A stretch of 64,000 nucleotides of DNA from Janibacter sp. Soil728 (lineage in GTDB: Bacteria > Actinomycetota > Actinomycetes > Actinomycetales > Dermatophilaceae): contig NZ_LMRZ01000004.1 of assembly GCF_001428305.1 (NCBI RefSeq), positions 572,446-636,445 on the forward strand, given 5' to 3'. Shown here piece after piece: positions 16,621 to 25,793 of this stretch. The notes under the pieces are model-generated. The model ran no database searches. It was not told where the DNA came from and worked only from the letters and a program-made list of their open reading frames with translations. A program made the translations under genes and the position numbers. How positions within the stretch are numbered: the stretch's first letter is position 1; each line of letters begins with the position of its first letter.

Positions 16621-17342
16621 CAGCGCCCCACGAACTGCGGCGCGCGCCGCTCGGTGAAGGCGCGCTGGCCCTCGGCCAGGTCCTCGCTGGCCCAGGCGCG
16701 GGCGAACGCGGCGGAGTAGGCGGCGTCCGCCGCCGGGACCGCCCCCATGCCGAGCTTTGATCCGGACTGGGACAGCGGGGCCAGCGGCACCGCCCTGCGA
16801 GCGAGGTCGAGGGCGACGGCGAGATCGCCACGCTCCTGGGCGAAGCCGAGACGCCAGGCATCGTCATCGGTGAGCACGGCAGCCGTCAGGACCATGTGGC
16901 GAGCAGCGCCTTCACCCCAGAACCGGGCGACCCGGTCGAGCGTCCACTTGTCGACCATGAGTCCGAGCTTGGACACCGGGACCGCGAAGCGGGCGGGGAC
17001 GTCGACGACGCGCAGGTCGCAGGCGACGGCGAGCTGCATGCCCAGGCCCATGCACGACCCGGAGATCGCGGCGATCGTCGTGATCGGGAGTGCGGCGAGG
17101 TGGTGCAGCACCTCGGCGAGGCGTTCGGTGAAGGAGACGTCCTCGAGCTCGGTGAGGTCTGCGCCGGCGCAGAAGTGTCCCTCGGCGCCGGTGAGCACGA
17201 CTGCGCGAGAACCGGACTCGACGGCTGCGACGACGGCCGCGTGCAGTTCTTCCAAGGCCGTCAGGTCCAGCGCATTGCGGCGGTGGGTTCGGTCGATCGT
17301 CACGACGGTGACGGCATCGTTGGTCTCGCTGAGGATGGGCAC
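16620..17342 (-). CDS. Enoyl-CoA hydratase/isomerase family protein
   Basis: 240 aa crotonase-fold protein. It shows THRRNALDLTALEEL, the oxyanion-hole segment GAEGHFCAGADLTEL (about residue 60) and ISGSCMGLGMQLAVACDLRV. The second catalytic Glu region reads PVSKLGLMVDKWTLDR, so one of the two glutamates of classical hydratases is not obvious; function on a CoA ester is uncertain. GTG 17342 lies 6 nt after TATGCT (17354-17349), indicating leaderless mRNA. First gene of the four-gene operon with GNAT and azlCD. Confidence 0.8.
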   Translation of the reverse strand: MPILSETNDAVTVVTIDRTHRRNALDLTALEELHAAVVAAVESGSRAVVLTGAEGHFCAGADLTELEDVSFTERLAEVLHHLAALPITTIAAISGSCMGLGMQLAVACDLRVVDVPARFAVPVSKLGLMVDKWTLDRVARFWGEGAARHMVLTAAVLTDDDAWRLGFAQERGDLAVALDLARRAVPLAPLSQSGSKLGMGAVPAADAAYSAAFARAWASEDLAEGQRAFTERRAPQFVGR

Positions 17343-17348
17343 CGAGCC

Positions 17349-17411
17349 AGCATACGGAGGGGCGAAGGGGGTGCTGCAGCCCTCCCTTCGGCCGGGTCGA
17401 GGGCCTAGGTT
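17349..17411. promoter_or_regulatory. Divergent leaderless promoters, ECH operon and SMP-30-like gene
   Basis: TATGCT on the minus strand (17354-17349), 6 nt before GTG 17342, and TAGGTT on the plus strand (17406-17411), 6 nt before ATG 17418. Neither start has a Shine-Dalgarno. Confidence 0.6.
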
Positions 17412-17417
17412 GAGGGC

Positions 17418-18407
17418 ATGGACACTGCGTCGCCGACGAAGGTTGCACTGACGAGGGTGCCGGTCCCCGGCACCGGGGCCGAGGACGTGCTCGTCGGCCC
17501 GGACGGTCGGGTGTGGACGGGCACGGCGGACGGCGCGATCATCGTCGTCACCCCGGACGGTAGGCGCAGCGAGAGGGTCGTCGAGACCGGGGGCAGGCCG
17601 CTGGGGCTGGAGTGGCTGCCGGACGGTCGCCTCCTCGTGTGCGATGCCGTGCGCGGGTTGCTCGCCGTCGCCGTCGACGGGTCCGGTGGCATCGAGGAGC
17701 TCGTCACGCACGTGGACGGCGCAGCGATGCTCTTCACCAACAATGCGGCGGTGGCCGCCGACGGCACGGTCTGGTTCAGCGACTCATCGCGTCGGTGGGG
17801 GATCGACGACTGGAAGAGCGACCTCGTCCAGCACACCCGCAGCGGTCGGCTTCTGCGGCGGGACGTCGACGGCACCGTGACCACCGTCCTCGACGGGGTG
17901 GCCTTCGCCAACGGCGTGGCCCTCTCACGAGACGAGAGCATGGTGCTCGTGGCCGAGCTGTCCCTGCGCCGTATCCGCCGGGTGGGTCTGATCGGCGGTC
18001 GGCCGACGGCGGGCCATGTCGTCGGAGAGGTCGGGGGTGCCGTCGAGCCCCCGCAGGACCAGGTCCTCGTCCCGGAGCTGCCCGGCTATCCCGACAACAT
18101 CTCGCGCGGGTCGGACGGGCTGATCTGGTCGGCCATCGCCTCGCCACCCGACCCGGTGCTCGGGCTGCTCCAACGTGGGCCGCAGCGGTTGCGCGATCTG
18201 GCGCTGCGGTTGCCGGAGGCGCTGAAGCCCAGCCCGCAGCGGACGGTGCGCGTGACCGCCCACGACGACGAGGGCAGGCTCGTCCATGACCTGTCTGCGG
18301 ACGCCACGCAGTGGCACATGGCGACCGGGGTGCGCGAGCACGACGGGCGGGTCTGGCTGGGCAGCCTCGTCGAGCCCGCGATCGCGTATCTCGACGTGCC
18401 CCGCTGA
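17418..18407 (+). CDS. SMP-30/strictosidine synthase-like beta-propeller protein
   Basis: 329 aa. Repeated blade motifs with DG turns (VGPDGRVWTG, WLPDGRLLVCDA, VAADGTVWFSDSS) and the GVAFANGVALSRDESMVLVAE segment typical of SMP-30/gluconolactonase and strictosidine synthase-like proteins. No signal peptide, so cytoplasmic. Could be a lactonase; metal ligands were not mapped. Leaderless from TAGGTT. Convergent with the membrane protein at 18417. Confidence 0.75.
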   Translation: MDTASPTKVALTRVPVPGTGAEDVLVGPDGRVWTGTADGAIIVVTPDGRRSERVVETGGRPLGLEWLPDGRLLVCDAVRGLLAVAVDGSGGIEELVTHVDGAAMLFTNNAAVAADGTVWFSDSSRRWGIDDWKSDLVQHTRSGRLLRRDVDGTVTTVLDGVAFANGVALSRDESMVLVAELSLRRIRRVGLIGGRPTAGHVVGEVGGAVEPPQDQVLVPELPGYPDNISRGSDGLIWSAIASPPDPVLGLLQRGPQRLRDLALRLPEALKPSPQRTVRVTAHDDEGRLVHDLSADATQWHMATGVREHDGRVWLGSLVEPAIAYLDVPR

Positions 18408-18416
18408 CCGTCGGGC

Positions 18417-19181
18417 TCAGGAGGCGAGGACGAGCGCGGTCATCGCCACCAGCCAGCTGACGAAGCTGCCGACGAGGAAGTACTCGGTGACCTTGTCGAT
18501 GTCCGAAGGGCGTCGCCCGTCCTCGTCGGTCCTGGAGTGCGACCTCAGCTCGGGCCAGCGGATGAGCCCCTTGGCCGCGATCACGAGTCCGGCTGCGGTG
18601 AGCTCGCCGGCGAGACCGAGCCCCAGGATGAAGATGCGCTCGAGCGGACCGAGCAGGCGACCGCCGCGCAGCTCGCCGTCGGCGCCGCCGGTGACCGGGT
18701 TCGGGGGGAGCGCGCCGGTGGTGACGAGGACGAGCCGGACGACTCGGTTACCGGTGGCGAGCTGGACGAGCACGAGCCCGGCGATCAGCAGGGCACGATC
18801 TGGTTCGGGCTGCCAGGGCAGACGGCTCCACGAGAGCCACTGAGCGAGCCACCCGGTGACCGGGGGCGCCCAGCCCGACCCGACGAGCTGGACGAGCAGA
18901 GCCCCGGTGAAGACGGCCAGCGCCCGTCGGTGGCCGGTGCCGCGGTCGGCCTGCTCGGCGCAGATCAACCAGGCGACGAGGCCGATCACGGCCAAGGTCG
19001 TCAGCAGGACACCGCCCCAGGTCGCGAGGAGCCCGCAGGTGGCCGCCACGACGACGAGCACGAGCAGGCCGACGATCGGTACCCAGCGGATCTCGCGCAC
19101 CGACGCGGAGGGTTGCGGGCGCAGGCTGCGCAGCAGATCGGCGACACCGATCGCGACGAGGAGGGCTGACAGGACGGTCAC
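18417..19181 (-). CDS. Multispanning membrane protein paired with SatD
   Basis: 254 aa from GTG 19181 with about seven hydrophobic segments. The C-terminal part (GRLLGPLERIFILGLGLAGE, then AAKGLIRWPEL and KVTEYFLVGSFVSWLVA) resembles the C-terminal half of DUF3307 membrane proteins, which are often encoded beside SatD. GTG overlaps the satD stop by 4 nt. Function unknown; the tight coupling suggests a two-component membrane/cytoplasm unit. Confidence 0.65.
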   Translation of the reverse strand: MTVLSALLVAIGVADLLRSLRPQPSASVREIRWVPIVGLLVLVVVAATCGLLATWGGVLLTTLAVIGLVAWLICAEQADRGTGHRRALAVFTGALLVQLVGSGWAPPVTGWLAQWLSWSRLPWQPEPDRALLIAGLVLVQLATGNRVVRLVLVTTGALPPNPVTGGADGELRGGRLLGPLERIFILGLGLAGELTAAGLVIAAKGLIRWPELRSHSRTDEDGRRPSDIDKVTEYFLVGSFVSWLVAMTALVLAS

Positions 19182-19807
19182 GGCAGGGCCTCCAGCTCGG
19201 CGTCGAGGGTGACGAGGTGGTCGAGGGCGTCGCGGTGGACGCGGCGGGAGACGGCCGTGGGGGAGATCTCCTCGGCCTGCGCCAGGTCCTTCTGGCTCGT
19301 ACCGGCAAGCAGCCCTCGCAGCAGTCGTCGGGACCGGTCGTCGAGGTCGTCGACGAGCAGGTCCCGGTGCTGCAGCGCGACGTCGAGCACCAGACCGACG
19401 GGGGAGTCCTCGCGCCAGCGGGTGCGCACGACGCGGCCGTCCGCACGAGCGGAGGCTTCTGCCCCCTTCGCCATGGTGATGGCCTCTCGGGCCTGCCACC
19501 ACCCGGGGCCGTCCTGGACGCTCCCGTCCGCGCTCAGCGAGGTGACCTCGCCGTAGGACAGGCCGTAGCGGGTCTCGACCTCGGGGAGGAGCCCCGTGCG
19601 CAGGAGCAGCGCTGCGTGCGTGGCCTGCCCCCGTCGCTCCCACGCGCCCTGGAACTCGTCACCCACCGTGATCCGGACCGGGTGCACCGGGTGCGTGATC
19701 TCGTTGACCCGGGCGATGACCTCCTCGAGGCGGGCGTGCAGCCGCCCGCGGTCGACCGCGCTGCGCGAGCCGACGACGTCGCCGATGAGGGTGGCCACCA
19801 TGGTCAT
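19178..19807 (-). CDS. SatD family protein
   Basis: 209 aa. The N-terminal MVATLIGDVVGSR and VRITVGDEFQGAW are marks of the SatD family, named after a streptococcal acid-tolerance locus; biochemical role unknown. The C-terminus (LAQAEEISPTAVSRRVHRDA, about residues 175-195) looks like a helix-turn-helix, so DNA binding is possible. ATG 19807 lies 6 nt after TAGGGT (19819-19814), leaderless; a second ATG two codons later is an alternative. Confidence 0.75.
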   Translation of the reverse strand: MTMVATLIGDVVGSRSAVDRGRLHARLEEVIARVNEITHPVHPVRITVGDEFQGAWERRGQATHAALLLRTGLLPEVETRYGLSYGEVTSLSADGSVQDGPGWWQAREAITMAKGAEASARADGRVVRTRWREDSPVGLVLDVALQHRDLLVDDLDDRSRRLLRGLLAGTSQKDLAQAEEISPTAVSRRVHRDALDHLVTLDAELEALP

Positions 19808-19866
19808 CTGAACACCCTAGCGCGATCCACCGACAGATGAACCTGTGGAGTCAACCCTTCGGTGAA

Positions 19867-20829
19867 TCAACCAGTGACGTCACGTTCGTACGCGACGAAG
19901 TCGAAGCCATCGCGCGGGTCGCGCCGGACCTCGCGCCAGACCTGCGGGTCGAGCTGCGGGAAGAAGACCTCAGCATCGGGCGAGGCGGCGATCTCGGTCA
20001 GCTCCAGACGGGAGGCCAGGTCGATGGTCTGCCGATAGATCTCCCCGCCACCGACGACGAAGACCTCACCGGGACCGCCGACGACGAGGGCCTCGGCCAG
20101 GGAGTGCACGGCGATGGCGCCCGGAGCGCTCCAGCCGTGGTCGGAGGTGATGACGACCGTCGTCCGACCGGGCAGGGCCCGGCCGATCGAGTCCCAGGTG
20201 CGCCGCCCCATGAGCATCACGCCACCCATCGTGAGCGCCTTGAAGTGCTTGAGGTCCTCGGGGAGGTGCCACGGCATGCCGCCGTCGACCCCGATGGCGC
20301 GGTTGGCTCCCAGCGCGGCGACGAGGACGAGTCGCTGGTCGTGACCCATCTCGACGAAGGGGGTCAGCCCCCCGTCGCGCAGCCCCTCGAGCACGAGACG
20401 CTCGTGCGGCACGACCCGCTCGGGCAGCTGCGCCAGCGGCCACCAGCGCAGCTCGGCCGCCTTGTCGGGCTCGCGCAGGGTGGGCTCGCCGGACCACTGC
20501 GTGACGTGGAAGAAGAAGTCGGCGCGCTGCTCACGCGGGCCGGCGAGCGTGCTGCGCTGGACCGTGGTGAGCGGGGCCGCGGCGAGGACCCGGACCCCGA
20601 GCTCCTCCTCGACCTCACGGTGCAGGGCCTCGACGGGTGAGCCCGCGTCCTCGACGTGACCGGCGGCGCCGCAGGCCCACCAGCCGTCCATGAAGCCGGT
20701 GCCCTGCCGCAGCTGCAGCAGGACCTCGACGCCCTCGTCCTCGCTCGTCCGGGTCATCACGGCGTAGGACGCGGCGAGGAGCGGGACCCTGCCCCGCAGG
20801 CTCTCGGGAGTCGGTCGCGGCAGGCTCAT
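19867..20829 (-). CDS. folA: Nudix hydrolase-dihydrofolate reductase fusion protein
   Basis: 320 aa continuous frame. Residues 1-155 form a Nudix domain ([16 protein letters not shown] then REVEEELGV, with Gly at the first Glu of the Nudix box). Residues 165-318 form DHFR ([45 protein letters not shown]). DHFR makes tetrahydrofolate from the dihydrofolate produced by ThyA; the Nudix half may clean nucleotides or cleave dihydroneopterin triphosphate. ATG 20829 overlaps the thyA stop. An internal Met161 exists but has no ribosome site, so a true fusion is favoured. Confidence 0.85.
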   Translation of the reverse strand: MSLPRPTPESLRGRVPLLAASYAVMTRTSEDEGVEVLLQLRQGTGFMDGWWACGAAGHVEDAGSPVEALHREVEEELGVRVLAAAPLTTVQRSTLAGPREQRADFFFHVTQWSGEPTLREPDKAAELRWWPLAQLPERVVPHERLVLEGLRDGGLTPFVEMGHDQRLVLVAALGANRAIGVDGGMPWHLPEDLKHFKALTMGGVMLMGRRTWDSIGRALPGRTTVVITSDHGWSAPGAIAVHSLAEALVVGGPGEVFVVGGGEIYRQTIDLASRLELTEIAASPDAEVFFPQLDPQVWREVRRDPRDGFDFVAYERDVTG

Positions 20830-21635
20830 ACGGCGATCGGTGCCTTGATCGTGGGCGCGGCCTCGTACCCGACGAGGGTGAAGTCGTCGAGCTCGTAGGC
20901 GTCGATCGAGTCGCGCGGCGTGATCTCCATGCGCGGCAAGGGGCCGGGGGAGCGGGTCAGCTGCAGGTCGGCCTGCGCCAGGTGGTTGCTGTAGAGGTGC
21001 GCGTCACCGAGGGTGTGGACGAACTCACCCGGATCCATGTCGACCTGCTGGGCGACCATCATCGTCAGCAGGGCGTAGGAGGCGATGTTGAAGGGCACGC
21101 CGAGGAAGATGTCGGCGCTGCGCTGGTAGAGCTGGCAGGACAGCTTGGCCCGCTGACCGTCCCGCGCCGGCGTCACGTAGAACTGGAACATCGTGTGGCA
21201 CGGGGGCAGGGCCATCTCGCCGACCTCCGCGACATTCCACGCGGAGACGATGTGACGGCGGCTGTCGGGGTTGGTGCGCAGGGCATCGATGACCTGGCTG
21301 ATCTGGTCGATGGTCGACCCGTCGGGCGCCGGCCAGGAGCGCCACTGGTGGCCGTAGACCGGACCGAGGTCACCCTGCTCGTCGGCCCACTCGTCCCAGA
21401 TGGAGATCCCGCGCTCCTGCAGCCACCGGACATTGGTGTCACCACGCAGGAACCACAGCAGCTCTCCGATGATCGATCGCAGGTGCAGCTTCTTGGTCGT
21501 CAGGGCCGGGAAGCCCTGCGACAGGTCGAAGCGCATCTGGTGACCGAAGACGCTGCGGGTCCCCGTACCGGTGCGGTCGGACTTGTCGACCCCGTGGTCG
21601 CGGACGTGCTCGAGGAGGTCGAGGTACTGGCGCAT
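20826..21635 (-). CDS. thyA: Thymidylate synthase
   Basis: 269 aa, normal ThyA length. Makes dTMP from dUMP with methylene-tetrahydrofolate. [31 protein letters not shown], catalytic Cys in [12 protein letters not shown] (about residue 150), [20 protein letters not shown] and [12 protein letters not shown] 21635 lies 6 nt after TATCGT (21647-21642); the longer open frame upstream runs into the divergent dapA promoter. Overlaps the Nudix-DHFR gene as ATGA, forming a thymidylate-cycle operon. Confidence 0.97.
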   Translation of the reverse strand: MRQYLDLLEHVRDHGVDKSDRTGTGTRSVFGHQMRFDLSQGFPALTTKKLHLRSIIGELLWFLRGDTNVRWLQERGISIWDEWADEQGDLGPVYGHQWRSWPAPDGSTIDQISQVIDALRTNPDSRRHIVSAWNVAEVGEMALPPCHTMFQFYVTPARDGQRAKLSCQLYQRSADIFLGVPFNIASYALLTMMVAQQVDMDPGEFVHTLGDAHLYSNHLAQADLQLTRSPGPLPRMEITPRDSIDAYELDDFTLVGYEAAPTIKAPIAV

Positions 21636-21641
21636 GGCGTC

Positions 21642-21671
21642 ACGATAGACGCCCCCACCGACGGCTACGCT
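21642..21671. promoter_or_regulatory. Divergent leaderless promoters thyA/dapA
   Basis: TATCGT (minus, 21647-21642; 6 nt to ATG) and TACGCT (plus, 21666-21671; 7 nt to ATG 21679). The two start codons are only 43 bp apart, so the -35 elements of each promoter must lie within or beyond the other gene's start. Confidence 0.6.
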
Positions 21672-21678
21672 GACCAGC

Positions 21679-22575
21679 ATGACGACTTCCCCCTTCGGCA
21701 GGGTGATCACCGCGATGGTCACCCCCATGAACCCTGACGGCTCGGTCGACACCCAGGGTGTGGCCGCTGTCGTCGAGCACCTCGTCGCGACCGGGCACGA
21801 CGGCGTCGTCGTCAACGGCACGACCGGCGAGTCCCCGACGCTGAGCTCCGCCGAGAGCATCGCGATGGTCGAGGCCGTCAAGGCCGCGGCCGGCGACCGC
21901 CTCGCCGTCACGGCCGGAGTCGGGTCCAACAACACGGCGCACGCCATCCAGATGGCCGGCGAGGCAACTCGGGCCGGCGCCGACGGTCTGCTCGTCGTCT
22001 CCCCGTACTACAACAAGCCCACCCAGCCCGGCCTGCTCGCCCACACGCGCGCCATCGCCGACGCGGCCGAGCTGCCGATCATGCTCTACGACATCCCGGG
22101 GCGCACCGCGACCCCCTTCGCCGTGGAGACGCTCATCGCGCTGGCCGACCACGAGCGGATCCTCGCCGTCAAGGACGCGAAGGGGGACCTGTGGGCCGCC
22201 TCGCAGGTCATGGCAGCGACCGACCTGATCTGGTACTCCGGGGCTGACGAGGACAACCTCGCGCACCTCGCGCAGGGCGCCCACGGAGTCGTCTCCGTCG
22301 TCGGCCACGTGGCCGGACGTCAGTACGCCGACATGGTCGCCGCGGTCGACGCCGGCGACCTGGTGACCGCCCGTGCCATCCACCACCGCCTCATCCCGGT
22401 CGTCAACGCCCTGATGACGACCTCGCAGGGCGCGATCATGGCCAAGGCCGCGCTCGTCGAGCTCGGGGTCATCTCGCACCCGACCGTCCGGCTGCCCTAC
22501 GTCGAGGGGCCGCAGGAGCACCTCGAGATCCTGCGGGCCGGTCTGACCGCCTCGCAGATCGGGGTCCCTGCATGA
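21679..22575 (+). CDS. dapA: 4-hydroxy-tetrahydrodipicolinate synthase
   Basis: 298 aa aldolase-class enzyme condensing pyruvate and aspartate semialdehyde. [30 protein letters not shown], the LYDIPGRT tyrosine segment and the Schiff-base lysine in [11 protein letters not shown] (about residue 166). Leaderless start; overlaps rnj by 4 nt (ATGA), a conserved actinobacterial pair. Together with dapB and dapF it places half of the DAP pathway in this window. Confidence 0.96.
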   Translation: MTTSPFGRVITAMVTPMNPDGSVDTQGVAAVVEHLVATGHDGVVVNGTTGESPTLSSAESIAMVEAVKAAAGDRLAVTAGVGSNNTAHAIQMAGEATRAGADGLLVVSPYYNKPTQPGLLAHTRAIADAAELPIMLYDIPGRTATPFAVETLIALADHERILAVKDAKGDLWAASQVMAATDLIWYSGADEDNLAHLAQGAHGVVSVVGHVAGRQYADMVAAVDAGDLVTARAIHHRLIPVVNALMTTSQGAIMAKAALVELGVISHPTVRLPYVEGPQEHLEILRAGLTASQIGVPA

Positions 22576-24257
22576 GTCACCCCCACCCCGATCTCGTGGT
22601 TCCCCCGCCGCTGGAGGCGGGCGCAGTGCGCGTCGTCGCGCTCGGTGGCCTGGGTGAGGTCGGGCGCAACATGACGGTCATCGAGCACGAGGGCCAGCTC
22701 CTCGTCGTCGACTGCGGTGTCCTCTTCCCCGAGGACCACCAGCCCGGCGTCGACCTGATCCTCCCGGACTTCGAGTACATCCTCGACCGCCTCGACGATG
22801 TCCAGGCGATCATCCTCACGCACGGTCACGAGGACCACATCGGCGCGGTGCCCTACCTGCTGCGGCACAAGCCCGACATCCCGCTCGTCGGGTCGATGCT
22901 CACGCTGGCGCTCATCGAGGCCAAGCTCAAGGAGCACCGCATCAAGCCCTTCACCCTCGGGGTCAAGGAGGGCGGGCGCGAGTCCTTCGGAGTCTTCGAC
23001 TGCGAGTTCATCGCGGTCAACCACTCGATCCCCGACGCGCTGGCCGTCTTCGTGCGCACCGCGGGCGGCACCCTGCTGCACACGGGTGACTTCAAGATGG
23101 ACCAGCTGCCGCTGGACAAGCGGCTGACGGACCTGCGCGCCTTCGCGCGGGTCGGTGAGGAAGGGGTCGACCTCTTCCTCACCGACTCGACCAATGCGGA
23201 GGTGCCCGGCTTCACGACCCCCGAGCGTGACATCGCGCCGGCGATCGACACGGTCTTCCGCAACGCGCAGCGCCGGATCATCGTCGCGTGCTTCTCCAGC
23301 CATGTGCACCGCGTCCAGCAGGTGCTCGACGCCGCGGAGCGCAACGGTCGCAAGGTGGCGATGGTCGGCCGATCGATGGTGCGCAACATGGGCATCGCCG
23401 CCGACCTGGGCTATCTCCACGTCCCCGACGGGGTGCTCGTCGACGTCAAGAAGCTCGACCAGCTCGCCGACCACGAGGTCGTGCTCATCTGCACCGGCAG
23501 CCAGGGCGAGCCGATGGCCGCCCTGTCCCGCATGGCCAACCGCGACCACCGCATCGACGTCGGTGACGGCGACACCGTGCTGCTCGCCTCCAGCCTCATC
23601 CCCGGCAACGAGAACGCCGTCTACCGCATCATCAACGGTCTGATGCGCCTGGGCGCCGACGTGGTCCACAAGGGCAACGCCAAGGTGCACGTCTCAGGCC
23701 ACGCCAGCGCGGGCGAGCTGCTCTACTGCTACAACATCGTGAAGCCACGCAATGTCATGCCGGTCCACGGCGAATGGCGTCACCTCGTGGCCAACGCCGA
23801 CCTGGCGATGCAGACGGGTGTCGACCCCGACCACGTCGTGCTCGCCGAGGACGGTGTCGTCGTCGACCTCATCGACGGGCGGGCCCGGATCGTCGGCTCC
23901 GTGCCGTGCGGTTACGTGTACGTCGACGGCTCGAGCGTCGGCGAGGCGACCGAGGACCTGCTCAAGGACCGCCGCATCCTGCGCGACGAGGGCTTCATCT
24001 CGGTGATCATCGTCGTCGACTCCTCGACCGGCAAGATCATCGCCGGACCCGAGATCACCGCCCGAGGCTTCGCCGAGGACGACGAGATCTTCACCCAGGT
24101 CAAGCCGAAGATCATCGCGGCCCTCGACGAGGCCGCCAGCAAGGGCACGACCGACACCCACCAGCTGCAGAGAGTCGTGCGCCGCGCGGTCGGCGGCTGG
24201 GTGGGCGGCAAGATCCGCCGTCGCCCGATGATCATCCCGGTGGTCATCGAGGCCTGA
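22572..24257 (+). CDS. rnj: Ribonuclease J
   Basis: 561 aa metallo-beta-lactamase/beta-CASP ribonuclease for rRNA maturation and mRNA decay. LTHGHEDHIGAVPYLL (metal-binding HxHxDH), HTGDFKMD, FLTDSTNAEVPG, GSQGEPMAALSRMA, HVSGHASAGEL and the C-terminal domain with GVVDLIDGRARI-like strands. Normal length. ATG 22572 overlaps the dapA stop. Followed by a perfect 15-bp hairpin. Confidence 0.95.
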   Translation: MSHPHPDLVVPPPLEAGAVRVVALGGLGEVGRNMTVIEHEGQLLVVDCGVLFPEDHQPGVDLILPDFEYILDRLDDVQAIILTHGHEDHIGAVPYLLRHKPDIPLVGSMLTLALIEAKLKEHRIKPFTLGVKEGGRESFGVFDCEFIAVNHSIPDALAVFVRTAGGTLLHTGDFKMDQLPLDKRLTDLRAFARVGEEGVDLFLTDSTNAEVPGFTTPERDIAPAIDTVFRNAQRRIIVACFSSHVHRVQQVLDAAERNGRKVAMVGRSMVRNMGIAADLGYLHVPDGVLVDVKKLDQLADHEVVLICTGSQGEPMAALSRMANRDHRIDVGDGDTVLLASSLIPGNENAVYRIINGLMRLGADVVHKGNAKVHVSGHASAGELLYCYNIVKPRNVMPVHGEWRHLVANADLAMQTGVDPDHVVLAEDGVVVDLIDGRARIVGSVPCGYVYVDGSSVGEATEDLLKDRRILRDEGFISVIIVVDSSTGKIIAGPEITARGFAEDDEIFTQVKPKIIAALDEAASKGTTDTHQLQRVVRRAVGGWVGGKIRRRPMIIPVVIEA

Positions 24258-24289
24258 GGTCCGCCGTCCCGGGAGCCTCATTGTCCTGT

Positions 24290-24329
24290 CGAGGGCGAAG
24301 GGGGCCTGCCGGGTCCCCCTTCGCCCTCG
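24290..24329. terminator. Bidirectional terminator after rnj
   Basis: Perfect 15-bp arms 24290-24304 and 24315-24329 (CGAGGGCGAAGGGGG and complement) with a 10-nt loop. It separates rnj from the convergent aminotransferase gene and carries the recurrent CGAAGGGGG word. Confidence 0.9.
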
Positions 24330-24347
24330 CCCGAGGAGGCGGTCCGC

Positions 24348-25562
24348 TCAGAGGGCGCGCAGGGCGCTCAGGAGTCGGTCGATGTGCTGCGGCGTGGTGC
24401 CCAGGCCGGCGCTGATCCGCACCGCGCTGTCCTGCTCGTGCTCGGAGAGCAGGTCGTCGACGAGCAGGTGGGCGCAGAACTTGCCGTCCCGCACGCCGAT
24501 GCCGTGGTCGTCACCGAGGATGCGCGCGACCTCACCGCTGTCGTACCCGTCGACGGTGATCGAGGCGACGGGTGCACCCTCGCCACCGCCGAAGAGTGTG
24601 TGCACGTGCACGCCCTCGATGTCGGCGAGGCCGACAAGGAGGCGGATGCGCAGCGCCTGCTCGTGATCGGCGATGGCCCGCTCGTGCTCGGCGATGAGGT
24701 CGCACGCGGTGGCCAGCGCCACGGCTCCGAGGACATTGGGGGAGCCGGCCTCGTGGCGGGCCGGTCCGCAGGCCCACTCCGTCGTGTCGACCCCGACGTG
24801 GGCGGACGCGCCGCCGCCGGCGAGGTACGGGTCGGCGGCGTCGAGCCAGTCGCTGCGCCCGACGAGGACCCCTGCTCCGAAGGGCGCGTAGATCTTGTGG
24901 CCGCTGAAGGCGATCCAGTCGATGCCGAGTGCGCTGATGTCGACCCGGCGGTGGGGCACGACCTGGGCGCCGTCGAGGGCGAAGCGGGCGCCGTGCTCGT
25001 GGGCCAGCGCCGCGATCCGCTCGATCGGCCAGTGCTCCCCCGTGACATTGGAGGCGCCGGTCGCGACGACGAGCCGGTGCTCGGCGGGGTGGTTGCGCAG
25101 GGCCTGGTCGAGCAGGTCGATCGCCTCGTCGTGGCTGTGCGGCACCGGCAGGCGCAGGGCATCGCCCCACGGCAGCAGCGCGGCGTGGTGCTCGGAGGCG
25201 AAGACGAAGACCTTGGTCCCCTCGGGCAGCGCCCGCGCCAGCAGGTTGAAGGAGTCGGTCGTGTTGCGGGTGAAGACGACCTGGTCGTCCTCGCGGGCCC
25301 CGACGAAGTCGGCCACGCTCTCACGGGCCTGCTCGTAGCGCGAGCTCGTGACGCGGGAGGCGAAGCCCGCACCGCGGTGCACGGAGGAGTAGGTCACTGC
25401 GGCGGCCGCGACCTCCTGCGCGACCGCGGCGAAGGCAGGGGTCGTGGCGCCGTGGTCGAGGTGGGCGTACTCGACGACCGAACCGTCCTCGTCGCGGTAG
25501 CTCAGGCCAGCGGACACGAGCTCGGGGAGGAGGGTGGTGGTGTGCACATCGAAAACAGTCAT
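24348..25562 (-). CDS. Class V aminotransferase, cysteine desulfurase-like, SAM-IV controlled
   Basis: 404 aa PLP enzyme of the NifS/Csd fold. LDHGATTPAF, TRNTTDSFNLLA, ALDGAQVVPHRRVDI and the PLP lysine in IAFSGHKIYAPFGAGVLVG (about residue 223). A late Cys in DGKFCAHLLVDDL could be the sulfur carrier, but the loop is not the standard NifS one. The leader holds a SAM-IV riboswitch, so the enzyme probably belongs to cysteine/methionine sulfur supply. ATG 25562 with AGGAG 7 nt upstream. Substrate not determined. Confidence 0.8.
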   Translation of the reverse strand: MTVFDVHTTTLLPELVSAGLSYRDEDGSVVEYAHLDHGATTPAFAAVAQEVAAAAVTYSSVHRGAGFASRVTSSRYEQARESVADFVGAREDDQVVFTRNTTDSFNLLARALPEGTKVFVFASEHHAALLPWGDALRLPVPHSHDEAIDLLDQALRNHPAEHRLVVATGASNVTGEHWPIERIAALAHEHGARFALDGAQVVPHRRVDISALGIDWIAFSGHKIYAPFGAGVLVGRSDWLDAADPYLAGGGASAHVGVDTTEWACGPARHEAGSPNVLGAVALATACDLIAEHERAIADHEQALRIRLLVGLADIEGVHVHTLFGGGEGAPVASITVDGYDSGEVARILGDDHGIGVRDGKFCAHLLVDDLLSEHEQDSAVRISAGLGTTPQHIDRLLSALRAL

Positions 25563-25720
25563 GACAGTGCTCCTGGGTCCTGTTGGACCCGAGCGTCACC
25601 ACGGGTCCGCGCTTGCCGGGCAACTGGTCGTCGCCGGCCAGGTCGTCACCCGGAGCACCCCACCGCGGAAGGAGGGTTGCCGACCAGCTAGCCGGGGCTT
25701 GTCGCTGGTACTCGTGACCT
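25563..25720 (-). promoter_or_regulatory. SAM-IV riboswitch with switching hairpins
   Basis: On the minus strand the conserved SAM-IV core reads GGTCACGAG, CCAGCGACAAGCCCCGGCT, CTGGTCGGCAACCCTCC, CGCGGTGGGGTGC, CGGGTGACGACC and GGCAAGCGCGGACC (25719 to 25604). P1 would pair GGTC (25719-25716) with GACC (25607-25604). The same P1 strand can instead pair with CGGGTCC (25591-25585), which alternatively pairs with GGACCC (25580-25575) touching the AGGAG ribosome site (25574-25570). This gives a SAM-dependent OFF switch on translation. A TACCGT -10 candidate lies at 25735-25730. Confidence 0.82.
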
Positions 25721-25793
25721 TGGGTCAGGACGGTAGCGCACCGGGCGGGGGGTCTGTCGAGCGCTCACCGAGGTCGTCTCGCAACGTGGGACA

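Noticed and set aside
20347-20349. Separate DHFR gene starting at an internal ATG (Met161)
   Set aside because: No ribosome site or -10 box upstream; the frame runs uninterrupted from the Nudix domain.
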